Made by a program: the position numbers and the translations under genes
The notes under the pieces: generated by a model
The model's database searches: none
The model's input: only the letters and a program-made list of their open reading frames with translations
Told to the model about the DNA's origin: nothing
Source: Aeromonas lacus
Lineage (GTDB): Bacteria > Pseudomonadota > Gammaproteobacteria > Enterobacterales > Aeromonadaceae
Reading direction: 5' to 3'
NCBI RefSeq assembly: GCF_000764665.1
Contig: NZ_JRGM01000135.1
Span: 1 to 64,000, forward strand
DNA: 64,000 nucleotides
Shown: positions 35,536 through 44,067 of the stretch, in pieces
Position numbering within the stretch: the first letter of the stretch is position 1
Layout: the number at the start of each line of letters is the position of its first letter

Positions 35536-35832
35536 ATGAAAAAAATGATCGCTCTGCTTCCCCTGTTGGGTCTGGCTGCGTGCACCAGCCCGCAACCCAC
35601 CAAGTATCAGTACAGTCAGTACCAGTGCGGGGAAGAGCTGTTGGCCATTACCTATGACGCTCAGGCTGACATGGTGCAGTTCCCCTATGCCGGGGTCTAT
35701 CACAAGCTTGGCCGTGTCGAATCGGATAACGGTGCCAAATATTCCGACGGCGTGACCACCTTCTGGAATCAGGACAAACAGGCGCTGCTGACCCAGAAAG
35801 GGGTCACCCTGCTCACCTGCAAGCTGAAGTAA
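35536..35832 (+). CDS. MliC-like lipoprotein (c-type lysozyme inhibitor domain)
   Basis: 98 residues. Lipobox LAAC in MKKMIALLPLLGLAACT; AAGGAAAG lies just upstream. The domain YQCGEELLAITYDAQ ... YSDGVTTFWNQDKQALL with cysteines near both ends (YQCG, LLTC) resembles the MliC/PliC fold, which blocks lysozyme at the cell surface. It follows yhfA by 49 nt and is inserted in the E. coli-like gene order between yhfA and prkB. Confidence 0.82.
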   Translation: MKKMIALLPLLGLAACTSPQPTKYQYSQYQCGEELLAITYDAQADMVQFPYAGVYHKLGRVESDNGAKYSDGVTTFWNQDKQALLTQKGVTLLTCKLK

Positions 35833-35850
35833 TTCCGGCGCGTGCCAATA

Positions 35851-35886
35851 AAAAGAGCGGCTTGTCATCTGACAAGCCGCTCTTTT
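35851..35886. terminator. Bidirectional rho-independent terminator
   Basis: Sixteen-base stem AAAAGAGCGGCTTGTC / GACAAGCCGCTCTTTT with loop ATCT; separates the converging MliC-like and DUF4136-like genes. Confidence 0.9.
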
Positions 35887-35920
35887 TATTCAAATCATCA
35901 GCAAGAAACTGATGAGGACG

Positions 35921-36457
35921 TCAGTGGGTTGGTACAGGTGCCAGCAGTTTGGCTGCGAGCTGCTGGCTGAGAGCCTGGCGCTGGTTATCGGCAATGGCGG
36001 CATCGCTGGCCAGCGAGATGGCGCTGCTCCAGACGGCTTTCTGGGTTTTGCGGTCGAGCAGCACTATGGCCAGGGTGCCCTTGCGCTGATCCGGTGCGGC
36101 CTGCACCCCGGGTGTCATGCCAAGGCGGGCAAAAATCTGGCCATCACTGATATCCTTGTCACCCGCCACACCGATAGCGACCCAGAGATCCGCTTCATCA
36201 AGGGGTACGCTCTGCCACCCCTTGCCATTGAGTTCTTTACTGACGGCATTCTGGATGGGTTCGAGCCACCCTTCGGCCTGATCGCCGGCAAACTGATACT
36301 GTTCGGCTAGGGCGTAGCGCGGAGTGGCGCCGAAGGTCCAGTCACCGAGCGAGCGAGCCACCATGGTGCCGGGTTCAAACGTTGGTGCTGACGGCCCGCT
36401 GCTGCAGCCACCCAGCAGGGCGAGCAGCACCACAGAGAGAGAGGCAAAGCGCATCAT
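35921..36457 (-). CDS. Predicted lipoprotein, DUF4136-like
   Basis: 178 residues, lipobox GGC in LLALLGGCSS. The mature domain resembles DUF4136 lipoproteins in the run GWQSVPLDEADLWVAIGVA and in VLLDRKTQKAVWSSAIS. Its function is unknown. It is 14 nt downstream of prkB in the same direction, so it shares its transcript. Confidence 0.75.
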   Translation of the reverse strand: MMRFASLSVVLLALLGGCSSGPSAPTFEPGTMVARSLGDWTFGATPRYALAEQYQFAGDQAEGWLEPIQNAVSKELNGKGWQSVPLDEADLWVAIGVAGDKDISDGQIFARLGMTPGVQAAPDQRKGTLAIVLLDRKTQKAVWSSAISLASDAAIADNQRQALSQQLAAKLLAPVPTH

Positions 36458-36470
36458 AAGCTCCTTTGTA

Positions 36471-37340
36471 TCAGGTGATTTTGCCCGTTTCGAGCAGTTG
36501 CTGGATCAGCGGCTTGAGGATCAGCTCCATCGCAAAGCCCATTTTGCCACCCGGAACAACGATTGTGTTCATCCGCGACATGAATGAGCCGTCGATCATC
36601 GAAAGCAGGTAAGGGAAATCGACCTGCTTGATGCCGCGAAACCGGATCACCAGCATACTCTCGTCCAGGCTCGGGATCACCTTGGCGCTGAAAGGGTTGG
36701 AGGTATCCACCGTCGGTACCCGCTGGAAGTTGATGTGGGTGCGGGAAAACTGCGGGGTAATGAAGTTGATGTAGTCATCCATCGAACGAACAATGGAGTC
36801 GGTTACCGCCTCACGGGAGTGACCCCGCTCCGAGGTGTCGCGAATGAGTTTCTGGATCCACTCCAGGTTGACGATGGGCACCACGCCGATAAGAAAATCC
36901 ACGTGGCGTGCCACATTGTGATCTTCGGTGACCACGCCGCCGTGCAACCCCTCATAGAAGAGCAGGTCGGTATCGTTCGGCAGATGCTGCCAGGGGGTGA
37001 AGGTGCCGGGCATCTGGTTGAAGGGCACCGCTTCATCAAAGCTGTGCAGATAGCGACGGTACTGGCCGGTGCCATCCTGGCCATAGCCCTGAAAGAAACT
37101 CTCCAGCAGCCCGAAATCATTGGCCTCGGGGCCAAAATAGCTGATATGGCGTCCCTGTTCACGGGCCTTGCGGATCGCTACGTCCATCTCGGGGCGGGTG
37201 TAGCGGTGAAAACTGTCACCCTCGACCACTGCCGCCAGGTAACCAAGCTGATGAAACATGGAGCGAAAGGCGATAGTGGAGGTGGAGGTGCCGGCACCGG
37301 ATGAACCGGTGACGGCAATAATGGGGTGCTTGGCCGACAT
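36471..37340 (-). CDS. prkB: Phosphoribulokinase-like protein PrkB
   Basis: 289 residues. Walker A GSSGAGTSTSTIAF near the start, EGDSFHRYTRPEM, and LLFYEGLHGGVV, as in E. coli PrkB. These enteric proteins resemble Calvin-cycle phosphoribulokinase although no RuBisCO gene is present; the real substrate is not settled. Its place between yheU and the crp region is conserved with E. coli. Confidence 0.92.
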   Translation of the reverse strand: MSAKHPIIAVTGSSGAGTSTSTIAFRSMFHQLGYLAAVVEGDSFHRYTRPEMDVAIRKAREQGRHISYFGPEANDFGLLESFFQGYGQDGTGQYRRYLHSFDEAVPFNQMPGTFTPWQHLPNDTDLLFYEGLHGGVVTEDHNVARHVDFLIGVVPIVNLEWIQKLIRDTSERGHSREAVTDSIVRSMDDYINFITPQFSRTHINFQRVPTVDTSNPFSAKVIPSLDESMLVIRFRGIKQVDFPYLLSMIDGSFMSRMNTIVVPGGKMGFAMELILKPLIQQLLETGKIT

Positions 37341-37392
37341 AGAATTCTCTCTTCCTTGGAAATTCCGTTATAAAGGCAGGCTTTGGGTTCGG

Positions 37393-37617
37393 TCAAGCCG
37401 ACTCGTCAAAGCGATCTTTGGGCACAATATTGACCGACTCGTGCAGCTCGCTGTAGACGATCACCGCCTTGCCTTGCTGTAATTGGTTGCGCACTTCCTC
37501 AACCTTGGTACCCAGTGATACATCCTGTTCGCCATACTCGGTTCCTTCCTGCAGTACGAAATGTTCGATCAGGTTGGTCAGGGTGTCGGCATCCAACTCT
37601 TGCCAGGGAATTATCAT
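37393..37617 (-). CDS. yheU: YheU family protein
   Basis: 74 residues matching E. coli Yhe[30 protein letters not shown] and [16 protein letters not shown]. The start MIIPW is preferred over an upstream one. Function not known. Lies between prkB and the inserted diguanylate cyclase gene. Confidence 0.9.
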   Translation of the reverse strand: MIIPWQELDADTLTNLIEHFVLQEGTEYGEQDVSLGTKVEEVRNQLQQGKAVIVYSELHESVNIVPKDRFDESA

Positions 37618-37716
37618 GAAGGGATCTCGATGCAAAAAGATATAACCACCGAGCTATTGTTGTGTTGAATTGCGCGAGTGCAACCAATTTCTACTTTTTT
37701 CGCCGGAGTCCGAGAG

Positions 37717-38868
37717 ATGTTGTCTGAAGAGCAGCGCAGTGCGCCGTTAACCCTGGCGGATCATCTGGATCAGGCGCGCCGGCAGGCCATTGGTCGCGGC
37801 ATGGCGTGGTTCTGGTTGCTGAACTGGCTGGTGGTGCTGTTTCTGGCGATTCGTTATGAGGTCTACAGCCAGGCTGGCCTTGCCAGTGATCACATGCTGC
37901 CATGGAGTTTTCAGAGTGAGCTGGCCCTGGTGATGGTGGCGTTGTTGTTGCTACCTGTTATCAGCCTGTTTTGTGACCATCTGCAGGATCGCACCTGGTT
38001 GCGGATAGCGGCGCTGGTGATGGTGATCTGGGGGGGGATCTGGACCCTGCATATCTACACCCTTGGTCAGGTCGAGCTGCGTGGCGGCCTCAGTTATGCC
38101 CACGGGATCATGCGGCTCAACCTGCTGGCGGCACTCATCGCGTTTTATCCCGATCGCAAGGTGTTTTACGGCTATCTGTTGGGGCCGCTGACCGCTGGCG
38201 TGGGAGTCGCGCTTTTTTTGCAGGTCGATTTTCCCCAGGTCTACCTGCTTGGCGTGCTGTTCGGCATTATCGCACTGGAAGTGGGACGACGAATGCTCAA
38301 CCGCTGGTTCGAGCTGGCGATCGTGCGCGAACACGAGAATCTGGCCCTGCTGCGCCGCCTTGACCGGCTGGCCAAGCAGGATCCGCTGACTGGCGTGGCC
38401 AACCGGCGTCACTTCAATGTCGAACTGGAGCGAGGGCTTGCCCATAGCAGTGAGAGCGGCATGCCTCTCTCTCTCATTCTCATTGATGTGGACTACTTCA
38501 AGCGTTTCAACGACCGCTATGGTCATCAGGCCGGGGACATATGTCTCAAGGAGGTGGCAACCGAGCTCACCCATTCGGTTCGTACCCCGTCAGATTTGGT
38601 TGCCCGTTATGGCGGTGAGGAGTTTGTCCTGTTGCTGCCGGATGCGGATCAGCAGGGGGCTCGTGAGGTGGCGCGGCGGCTGCAGGACGGGATGGCCAGC
38701 CTGCAGCTGGAGCATCAGGCTTCCGATATCGCCTCCTGGGTGACGGTGAGTCAGGGGATTGCCACACTACTGCCCGGTGAAAGTGCAAGCCAGCTGCTGG
38801 AGCGGGCTGATCAGGCGCTCTATCGGGCCAAGGAGTCGGGGCGCAATCAGTTCTGTGTCGCGGCCTGA
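37717..38868 (+). CDS. Membrane-bound diguanylate cyclase (GGDEF)
   Basis: 383 residues: about six hydrophobic segments (residues 30-215, beginning MAWFWLLNWLVVLFLAI), then a GGDEF domain (about 225-380) with intact GGEEF (RYGGEEFVLLLP) and metal-binding LIDVDYFKRFND. The inhibitory I-site RxxD is off by one (RTPSD), so product feedback may be weak. GGAG lies eight bases ahead of the ATG; an upstream GTG is less likely. It sits between yheU and yheT, on the opposite strand, and its end overlaps yheT by 22 nt. Confidence 0.88.
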   Translation: MLSEEQRSAPLTLADHLDQARRQAIGRGMAWFWLLNWLVVLFLAIRYEVYSQAGLASDHMLPWSFQSELALVMVALLLLPVISLFCDHLQDRTWLRIAALVMVIWGGIWTLHIYTLGQVELRGGLSYAHGIMRLNLLAALIAFYPDRKVFYGYLLGPLTAGVGVALFLQVDFPQVYLLGVLFGIIALEVGRRMLNRWFELAIVREHENLALLRRLDRLAKQDPLTGVANRRHFNVELERGLAHSSESGMPLSLILIDVDYFKRFNDRYGHQAGDICLKEVATELTHSVRTPSDLVARYGGEEFVLLLPDADQQGAREVARRLQDGMASLQLEHQASDIASWVTVSQGIATLLPGESASQLLERADQALYRAKESGRNQFCVAA

Positions 38869-39833
38869 CTCTGTTCGGCGATCCAGCGGCTGATCCGCTC
38901 GTCCAGCCAGAAGCGGGGACGCCACGGGGTGCCGTGCAGGAAGCCGACATGACCGCCACGACGGCTCAATTCATAGCGCACATGGGGCGAGAGCTGCTCG
39001 GGGCGCGGGATGACGGCGTCGGACATAAAGGGATCGTCGGCGGCGTGCAGGATCAGGGTAGGGATGGGGATCTGGCCCAGCAGTGGTAGCCCCGAGCAGC
39101 TCTGGTAGTAGTGGCTGGCGCTATTGAAGCCATGCAGCGGCGCGGTCACCTGTTCGTCAAAGTCGCGTAGAGTGGCAATTTGTTCCACTTGCTTTGGTTG
39201 CCAGCGCTCGCCCGCTTTTTGCTGCTGACTGATCTTGTTTAACAGATTGCGGCGCATGGTGCGCAGCAGGTAGTTCTGATAAACCTTGGAAAATCCCTGA
39301 TTGACCCGCTCGGCACAGCTGGCCAGTTGCAGCGGGGCCGAGACCACCACCGCCGCCTTCAGCGCCGCAGGGCAGGCGCGCGCCAGCAGATTGACCAGCA
39401 TATTCCCCCCCAGTGAGAAACCGATGGCGATCAATGGCTTGTCCGGAAAACGCCGGCTCAGCTCGGCAATAACCTCTTGGGCATCGTTAATGGCGCCGGA
39501 GTGATAGGCCTGCAGTTGGCGATTTGGCTCGCCACTGCAGCCGCGAAAGTGCATCAGTACCGCCGCCATCCCCTGTTGTTGCAGATGGCCAAACAGCCCC
39601 TTGGCGTAGTGGGAGTGGATGCTCCCCTCCAGGCCATGAAATACCACCACCAGCGGCTGCGTATCAGCCGTGATCTCGCCGCTCCATGCGAGATCGACAA
39701 AATCCCCGTCAGTCAGTTCGAAGCGCTCGGCCACAAATCGTGCCGGAGTCCGGCGCAGCCATTTGGGCAGAATGGTTTGCAGGTGGGGATTGCGTGCCCA
39801 CCATGGGGCGTGGAAGTGGCTTTCTGTGAGCAT
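38847..39833 (-). CDS. yheT: Alpha/beta hydrolase YheT (COG0429)
   Basis: 328 residues. Nucleophile in IGFSLGGNML, VVFHGLEGS and a C-terminal RGGHVGF with the catalytic His; start WWARNPHLQTILPKW as in E. coli YheT. A putative esterase or lipase of the EMB8 family with no known physiological substrate. Its 3' end overlaps the diguanylate cyclase gene. Confidence 0.88.
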   Translation of the reverse strand: MLTESHFHAPWWARNPHLQTILPKWLRRTPARFVAERFELTDGDFVDLAWSGEITADTQPLVVVFHGLEGSIHSHYAKGLFGHLQQQGMAAVLMHFRGCSGEPNRQLQAYHSGAINDAQEVIAELSRRFPDKPLIAIGFSLGGNMLVNLLARACPAALKAAVVVSAPLQLASCAERVNQGFSKVYQNYLLRTMRRNLLNKISQQQKAGERWQPKQVEQIATLRDFDEQVTAPLHGFNSASHYYQSCSGLPLLGQIPIPTLILHAADDPFMSDAVIPRPEQLSPHVRYELSRRGGHVGFLHGTPWRPRFWLDERISRWIAEQSQAATQN

Positions 39834-39901
39834 GGCGATGATCCGCTACAGCGATAGATATGATGACAAACCGGCGAGCAGGGCTGCCCGCCGGATGGGG
39901 A

Positions 39902-40837
39902 TCAGACCAGCAGTTTGTCGTGGTGCTCGGCACCGCGCAGCATGGCCTGGATCAGCTCGTTGGCCTCAAACTTGGTCAACGCCTCGTGGGCGCCCACCTG
40001 ATGGGCACGTTCGACGCTGATTTCGCTCGAAAGAGAGGTATGCAGAATGATGTAGGCGCCGGCCAGCTTGCTGTCGCTTTGCACCTCGAAGGCGAGTTCG
40101 TAGCCATCGAGCCCCGGCATTTCGATATCGCTCACCAGAATGTCGATCGGTGTTTTCTGGCTTGCCCGCTCCTGCATCAGGGTCAGCGCGTCCTTGCCAT
40201 TGGTGCTCACCTCATAGGGGATATTGATGTAGTCGAGCGCCGCCATCAGCTGGCGACGGGCGACGGAGGAGTCATCCACCAGCAGGATCCGCATCGGCTT
40301 GATCCGCTCGCGCTGCACATCGGTCAGCACCGGATAGAGGTGGCTCGGGTCATCGGGGTAGACCCGCGACAGGATGAGTTCGACGTCCAGCAACTGGATC
40401 AGCTGATCGTTGACCCGGGTTACCCCGGTCACAAAGACGTTGTGACCCAGCGAAGTGGGAGGCGGCTCGATATCGCGCCAGTTGCACTCGGTGATCTTGT
40501 CGATGCCGCGCACCAGAAAACCGACCAGAGTGCGGCGGCAATCGGTGATGATGATAAAGCAGTGCGGCATCTCCTCCTTGCTGATGGGGCGATAGCCCAC
40601 CGCCATCGCCATGTCGATTACCGGAATGGTGGAACCGCGCATGTTGGCCGCTCCCAGCACGGTGGGGTGAGAGTGGGGCATGGCCGTCAGCTGGGTATAG
40701 GGCACTATCTCCTTCACCTTGAGAGTGCCGATGGCAAAAGATTGCTTGGCAGAGAGATGAAACAGCAACATGCCCTGTGATTGATTGGCTTTGCTCGTCA
40801 TGGCAGGTGTCCTGTTGGTCGAAACGGTGGCTGTCAT
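39902..40837 (-). CDS. cheV: Chemotaxis coupling protein CheV
   Basis: 311 residues: a CheW-like domain (about 20-165, GMLLFHLSAKQSFAIGTLKV) followed by a response receiver (about 180-300) with MRILLVDDSSVARRQL, Asp in LVSDIEMPGLDG and Thr/Lys in HTSLSS ... TKFEANE. It couples chemoreceptors to CheA and adapts by phosphorylation. Stands alone, far from the main che genes. GAGG precedes the ATG at good spacing. Confidence 0.93.
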   Translation of the reverse strand: MTATVSTNRTPAMTSKANQSQGMLLFHLSAKQSFAIGTLKVKEIVPYTQLTAMPHSHPTVLGAANMRGSTIPVIDMAMAVGYRPISKEEMPHCFIIITDCRRTLVGFLVRGIDKITECNWRDIEPPPTSLGHNVFVTGVTRVNDQLIQLLDVELILSRVYPDDPSHLYPVLTDVQRERIKPMRILLVDDSSVARRQLMAALDYINIPYEVSTNGKDALTLMQERASQKTPIDILVSDIEMPGLDGYELAFEVQSDSKLAGAYIILHTSLSSEISVERAHQVGAHEALTKFEANELIQAMLRGAEHHDKLLV

Positions 40838-40950
40838 TTCTGGCCTCTAGCATAAAGGATTGCGGGGGCGATGGCCCCTTTGTTAACGGCCATCTGGCAA
40901 AAAGCTGGACTCAATCAGCCAAGATTTTAGCTCATTGGCTCCGGACGGCC

Positions 40951-41610
40951 CTATTCCCCCTTATCTTGTACCACTCCCCAGCGCTGGCAAGCAGCTTGCA
41001 GAGTAGCTGCATCGCCATAACCCAGTTTGTTGGCGACCTGAGCGGCTTTGCTGCCCCCCTTGAGGAGTCTGAGTGCCTGCAGCAGTTGCCACTGTTGTTG
41101 TAGTTCTTCCCCTGCCAGCGGTACGTCGCCAAGTTGCTGCCACTGAGTCAGGGCTTGTGCTTCGCCGCGGGACAAAGCCTGCCAGCATTGCTGCAGCGCT
41201 TCATTATCCTGTGGCTGGATGGTGCATTGCTGCAGTTCATCGAGGATCACCTGCAGGCGGTGGCCATAGGCCCCTTGCCACTCTTGCGGCCGTTGCCACA
41301 GGGCAAGGGAGTCGAGCAGGACATCGAGCAGGGGCGTGGCTTGCAGCCAGCCTGCCTTCTGCGGCTGGGTCACGCGCAAAGAGACGTTCAGCTGATCGTA
41401 ATCACAACCGCTGAGCGGGCTGAAGGCGGCCAGCGCATCGGCACAGAGCCAGAAGCAGCTGCCAGCCGGCAGCAGGAGTTCATGCTGGCCAAGTCTCAGC
41501 AGCGCCGCGCCCCGGGTGATCCGCAGCAGTTGTCCGACCGGCGTGCGTTTGCGGTTGCCAGCCTGCAGGCCGTGACAGGAAAAATGGTGATACTCGATGG
41601 CGTGATGCAT
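40951..41610 (-). CDS. AraC-like transcription regulator with degenerate first helix-turn-helix
   Basis: 219 residues, a cupin-like N-terminal half (LLRITRGAALLRLGQHELLLPAGSCFWL) and a short C-terminal DNA-binding part, of which only the second AraC helix (AAQVANKLGYGDAATLQAACQRWGV) is clear. The start MHHAIEYHH is chosen because the longer frame runs into the divergent yheV gene. AGGG lies seven bases ahead. Target unknown; the adjacent divergent yheV is one candidate. Confidence 0.72.
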   Translation of the reverse strand: MHHAIEYHHFSCHGLQAGNRKRTPVGQLLRITRGAALLRLGQHELLLPAGSCFWLCADALAAFSPLSGCDYDQLNVSLRVTQPQKAGWLQATPLLDVLLDSLALWQRPQEWQGAYGHRLQVILDELQQCTIQPQDNEALQQCWQALSRGEAQALTQWQQLGDVPLAGEELQQQWQLLQALRLLKGGSKAAQVANKLGYGDAATLQAACQRWGVVQDKGE

Positions 41611-41649
41611 GTAAAAACCCTGATATGATGCTGCCTGGAGGTAACAAAT

Positions 41650-41853
41650 ATGGAAACCAGACGTAAAAAACGCTTTATTGCCGGTGCGGTTTGCCCGGCG
41701 TGCGGCAAGTTGGACAACATGATGCTGTATATGGAGCATGGAGTCGAGAAGGTGACCTGCGTCGCCTGCGGTGATACCCAGGTGCAGACGCCGGAAGAGG
41801 TGGAGCGGGTAACCCGTGAAGCCGAAGAGGTGATCGGCGTATTTCGTCCCTGA
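41650..41853 (+). CDS. yheV: YheV-family metal-binding-type protein
   Basis: 67 residues with two CxxC pairs (CPACGKLDN and CVACGDTQV), a zinc-ribbon pattern. Matches E. coli YheV (DUF2387), found beside slyD as here. GGAGGT sits eight bases before the ATG. Function unknown. Confidence 0.9.
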   Translation: METRRKKRFIAGAVCPACGKLDNMMLYMEHGVEKVTCVACGDTQVQTPEEVERVTREAEEVIGVFRP

Positions 41854-41996
41854 TAGCCATAAAGAGTGCAGGGAGTTGTTGCCCAAACTGGTAGCATCGC
41901 CGTTTTTTTCATCGCCCGCTGACGGGGCATGGCATATGCGCGGCCCGCTTTTTAGGTTATTCTGGGCCCGTTTTTTTCTATCCGCAGGATCCTGAC

Positions 41997-42668
41997 ATGA
42001 AAGTAGCTCCTCTGAGCGTGGTTACGCTGGAATACACAGTCACCGACGAGCACGGTGAAGTCATCGACAGCACTGTCGGCAAAGAGCCGCTGGTCTATCT
42101 GCACGGCACCCGTTATCTGGTTTCCGGCCTCGAAGCCGAGCTGGAAGGTCGTGCGGTAGGTGAAGCCTTCGAAGTGACCCTGACCCCGAGCCAGGCCTAC
42201 GGCGAATACGACGAGTCTCTGGTGCAGGAAGTGCCGGGCGAGCTGTTCGACGGCATGGAAGTCTCCGAAGGGGATACTTTCGTAGCTGAAACCGACGATG
42301 GCCACCGTCCGGTGACCGTGGTTGAAGTGTCCGAAGAGTTCGTCAAAGTGGATGGCAACCATCCGCTGGCTGGCGTGACTCTGGGCTTCAAGGTCGAGAT
42401 CAAGGACGTGCGCGCTGCCACTGCCGAAGAGCTGGCTCACGGCCACGTTCACGGTGCCGGCGGTTGCGGTCACGACCATGGTCATGACCACGATCACGGC
42501 CATGGCGGTTGCTGCGGTGGTCACGGTCACGACCACGACGAAGAGCAAGCTCACGGCGGTTGCTGTGGCGGTGCCGGTCACAGCCACGAGCATGACCACG
42601 GCGACGACCATGGTCATGGCGGCTGCTGCGGTGGCGGCGGTTGTGGTGGCAAGGGCCATCACCACTGA
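41997..42668 (+). CDS. slyD: FKBP-type peptidyl-prolyl isomerase SlyD with metal-binding tail
   Basis: 223 residues. FKBP domain (1-145) with the inserted chaperone flap; then a His/Cys/Gly tail (about 147-223) with four GG(C)C-type modules (HGHGGCCGG, AHGGCCGG, HGHGGCCGG, GGCGG) ending in HHH. It folds proteins, binds nickel and helps [NiFe] hydrogenase maturation in E. coli. The tail's size and repeats are above those of E. coli SlyD (196 residues). Confidence 0.96.
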   Translation: MKVAPLSVVTLEYTVTDEHGEVIDSTVGKEPLVYLHGTRYLVSGLEAELEGRAVGEAFEVTLTPSQAYGEYDESLVQEVPGELFDGMEVSEGDTFVAETDDGHRPVTVVEVSEEFVKVDGNHPLAGVTLGFKVEIKDVRAATAEELAHGHVHGAGGCGHDHGHDHDHGHGGCCGGHGHDHDEEQAHGGCCGGAGHSHEHDHGDDHGHGGCCGGGGCGGKGHHH

Positions 42669-42687
42669 TCACGGCCACGCCGATGAT

Positions 42688-42717
42688 AAAAAACCCGCGA
42701 TTTATCGCGGGTTTTTT
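42688..42717. terminator. Bidirectional rho-independent terminator
   Basis: Stem AAAACCCGCGA / TCGCGGGTTTT with loop TTTA between slyD and slyX, T runs on both strands. Confidence 0.9.
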
Positions 42718-42750
42718 ATTGGGCAACATTTGCCGGACAGGCGCCACCCA

Positions 42751-42966
42751 TCAGTAGTGAGGGGGCGGGGTCTCTTCGGCCATGCTGGCGATCTGGCTCG
42801 GTTGCACGCTCTTGAGCTTGTCGATCAGCAGCTGGATCTGGTGCTTGAGCCGGTCGAGCTCGCGCCCCTGGGTGGTGACCTCGTCGTTGAGCAGCTCTAT
42901 GGTGTACTCCGCATAGGCGAGACGGGTTTCCAGGGTTTCGATGCGTTCGTTTAAATGCTGACTCAT
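42751..42966 (-). CDS. slyX: SlyX protein
   Basis: 71 residues, predicted coiled coil (ERIETLETRLAYAEYTIELL to KHQIQLLIDKLK) and C-terminal PPPHY, as in E. coli SlyX. Unknown function, usually next to slyD and fkpA. Follows the WD40-like gene by 14 nt. Confidence 0.92.
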   Translation of the reverse strand: MSQHLNERIETLETRLAYAEYTIELLNDEVTTQGRELDRLKHQIQLLIDKLKSVQPSQIASMAEETPPPHY

Positions 42967-42980
42967 GGGCCTGCGGGTCC

Positions 42981-43949
42981 TTACTTGATGGTCCAGATTT
43001 CGGCCAGGCCACTGGAGCTGGCGCTGACAAGGTGGCTATTGTCGCGCAAAGCCACGCCGTAGACCACTGCACTGGGCGGTTTTACCTTGGGATGGGGCGA
43101 AACCAGCCAGCTCTGCAACAGGGCGCCATCGCTCACCTGCCATAGCGAGAGCTGGCGGGAAGGGGCACCGGTGATGAGCCACTTGCCGTCGTTGGCGAAG
43201 CGGGCGCTGGTGTAGACCTCGAACCTGTGCCCGAATTGCAGCTGGCTCACCTCTTTGCCGGTTTTCAGATCCCAGATGCTGCCCCGGCTGCTGTCCGCGG
43301 TGAAGGCGTAGCGACCGCCCGGCTCCAGCCGTGCCATCACTACCCGGCCGCCATGGTTGAAGCGCCAGACTACCTGACCGCTGCGGGTATCCCACAGATA
43401 GGCGCTGTAGTCGTTGCCACCGGTCAGGGCATAACGGCCGTTGGCGGAGAGATCCACCGTATTGATCTGCTCGGTGTGACCGAGAAACTGCAAGCGCCGT
43501 CCGGTTTGGGTGTCGACCCACTCCGCTTTGCCATCTTCACGTCCGATCAGCACATTGCGTCCATCAGCCGAGAGAGCAATGTCCCTCAGCCTGGATTCAG
43601 GAAGCGAGTAGTAGCCTTGCGATTGGCCGTTCTGGAGTTGCCAGATGGCAAAGGTGGTGGCTGCGGCGGTCACGGCGTGACTATCCCCTTGCGCAAAACG
43701 GACGATGGAGACCAGGTCATCGGGGGAGTCGGATTGTTTCCAGCGCCAGCGCTGGCGGTTCTGCTCCAGATCCCAGACCACGACCCCCTGGCCGAGGCTG
43801 GAGACGATGGCCTGCTTGCCGTCACTGGCCAGATCGGCGGCGAGCAGACCGGAGCTGGCGAGGGAAAGTTGCCGGTCTGGTCGGGCACTCTGCTCGCAGC
43901 CGGTGAGCATGAGGCAGAGCCCTAGCAGATAAATGGCACTTTTTATCAT
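42981..43949 (-). CDS. WD40-repeat-like lipoprotein
   Basis: 322 residues with lipobox LTGC (MIKSAIYLLGLCLMLTGCEQ), then six to seven WD40-type blades, e.g. VVVWDLEQ, AYLWDTRSG, SIWDLKTGK and LSLWQVSDG. It forms a beta-propeller in the envelope, possibly as a scaffold. In the E. coli gene order this position between slyX and fkpA is empty. It probably forms an operon with slyX. Confidence 0.85.
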   Translation of the reverse strand: MIKSAIYLLGLCLMLTGCEQSARPDRQLSLASSGLLAADLASDGKQAIVSSLGQGVVVWDLEQNRQRWRWKQSDSPDDLVSIVRFAQGDSHAVTAAATTFAIWQLQNGQSQGYYSLPESRLRDIALSADGRNVLIGREDGKAEWVDTQTGRRLQFLGHTEQINTVDLSANGRYALTGGNDYSAYLWDTRSGQVVWRFNHGGRVVMARLEPGGRYAFTADSSRGSIWDLKTGKEVSQLQFGHRFEVYTSARFANDGKWLITGAPSRQLSLWQVSDGALLQSWLVSPHPKVKPPSAVVYGVALRDNSHLVSASSSGLAEIWTIK

Positions 43950-44067
43950 TTTTGATGTCTCACGCTTTTGTTACCTGCAATCACGGCGTTAGTATAAGGC
44001 GCTTATCACGATAAACCTCTCATTTCACGATGGAACCGAGAGCGGTATTTGGAGTTTGGAGAAACTG

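Noticed and set aside
37678..37716. Upstream GTG start of the diguanylate cyclase
   Set aside because: No ribosome site; the ATG at 37717 has GGAG at eight bases.
42400..42747. Arg/His-rich frame opposite the slyD tail
   Set aside because: Antisense of the His/Cys codon repeats of slyD.
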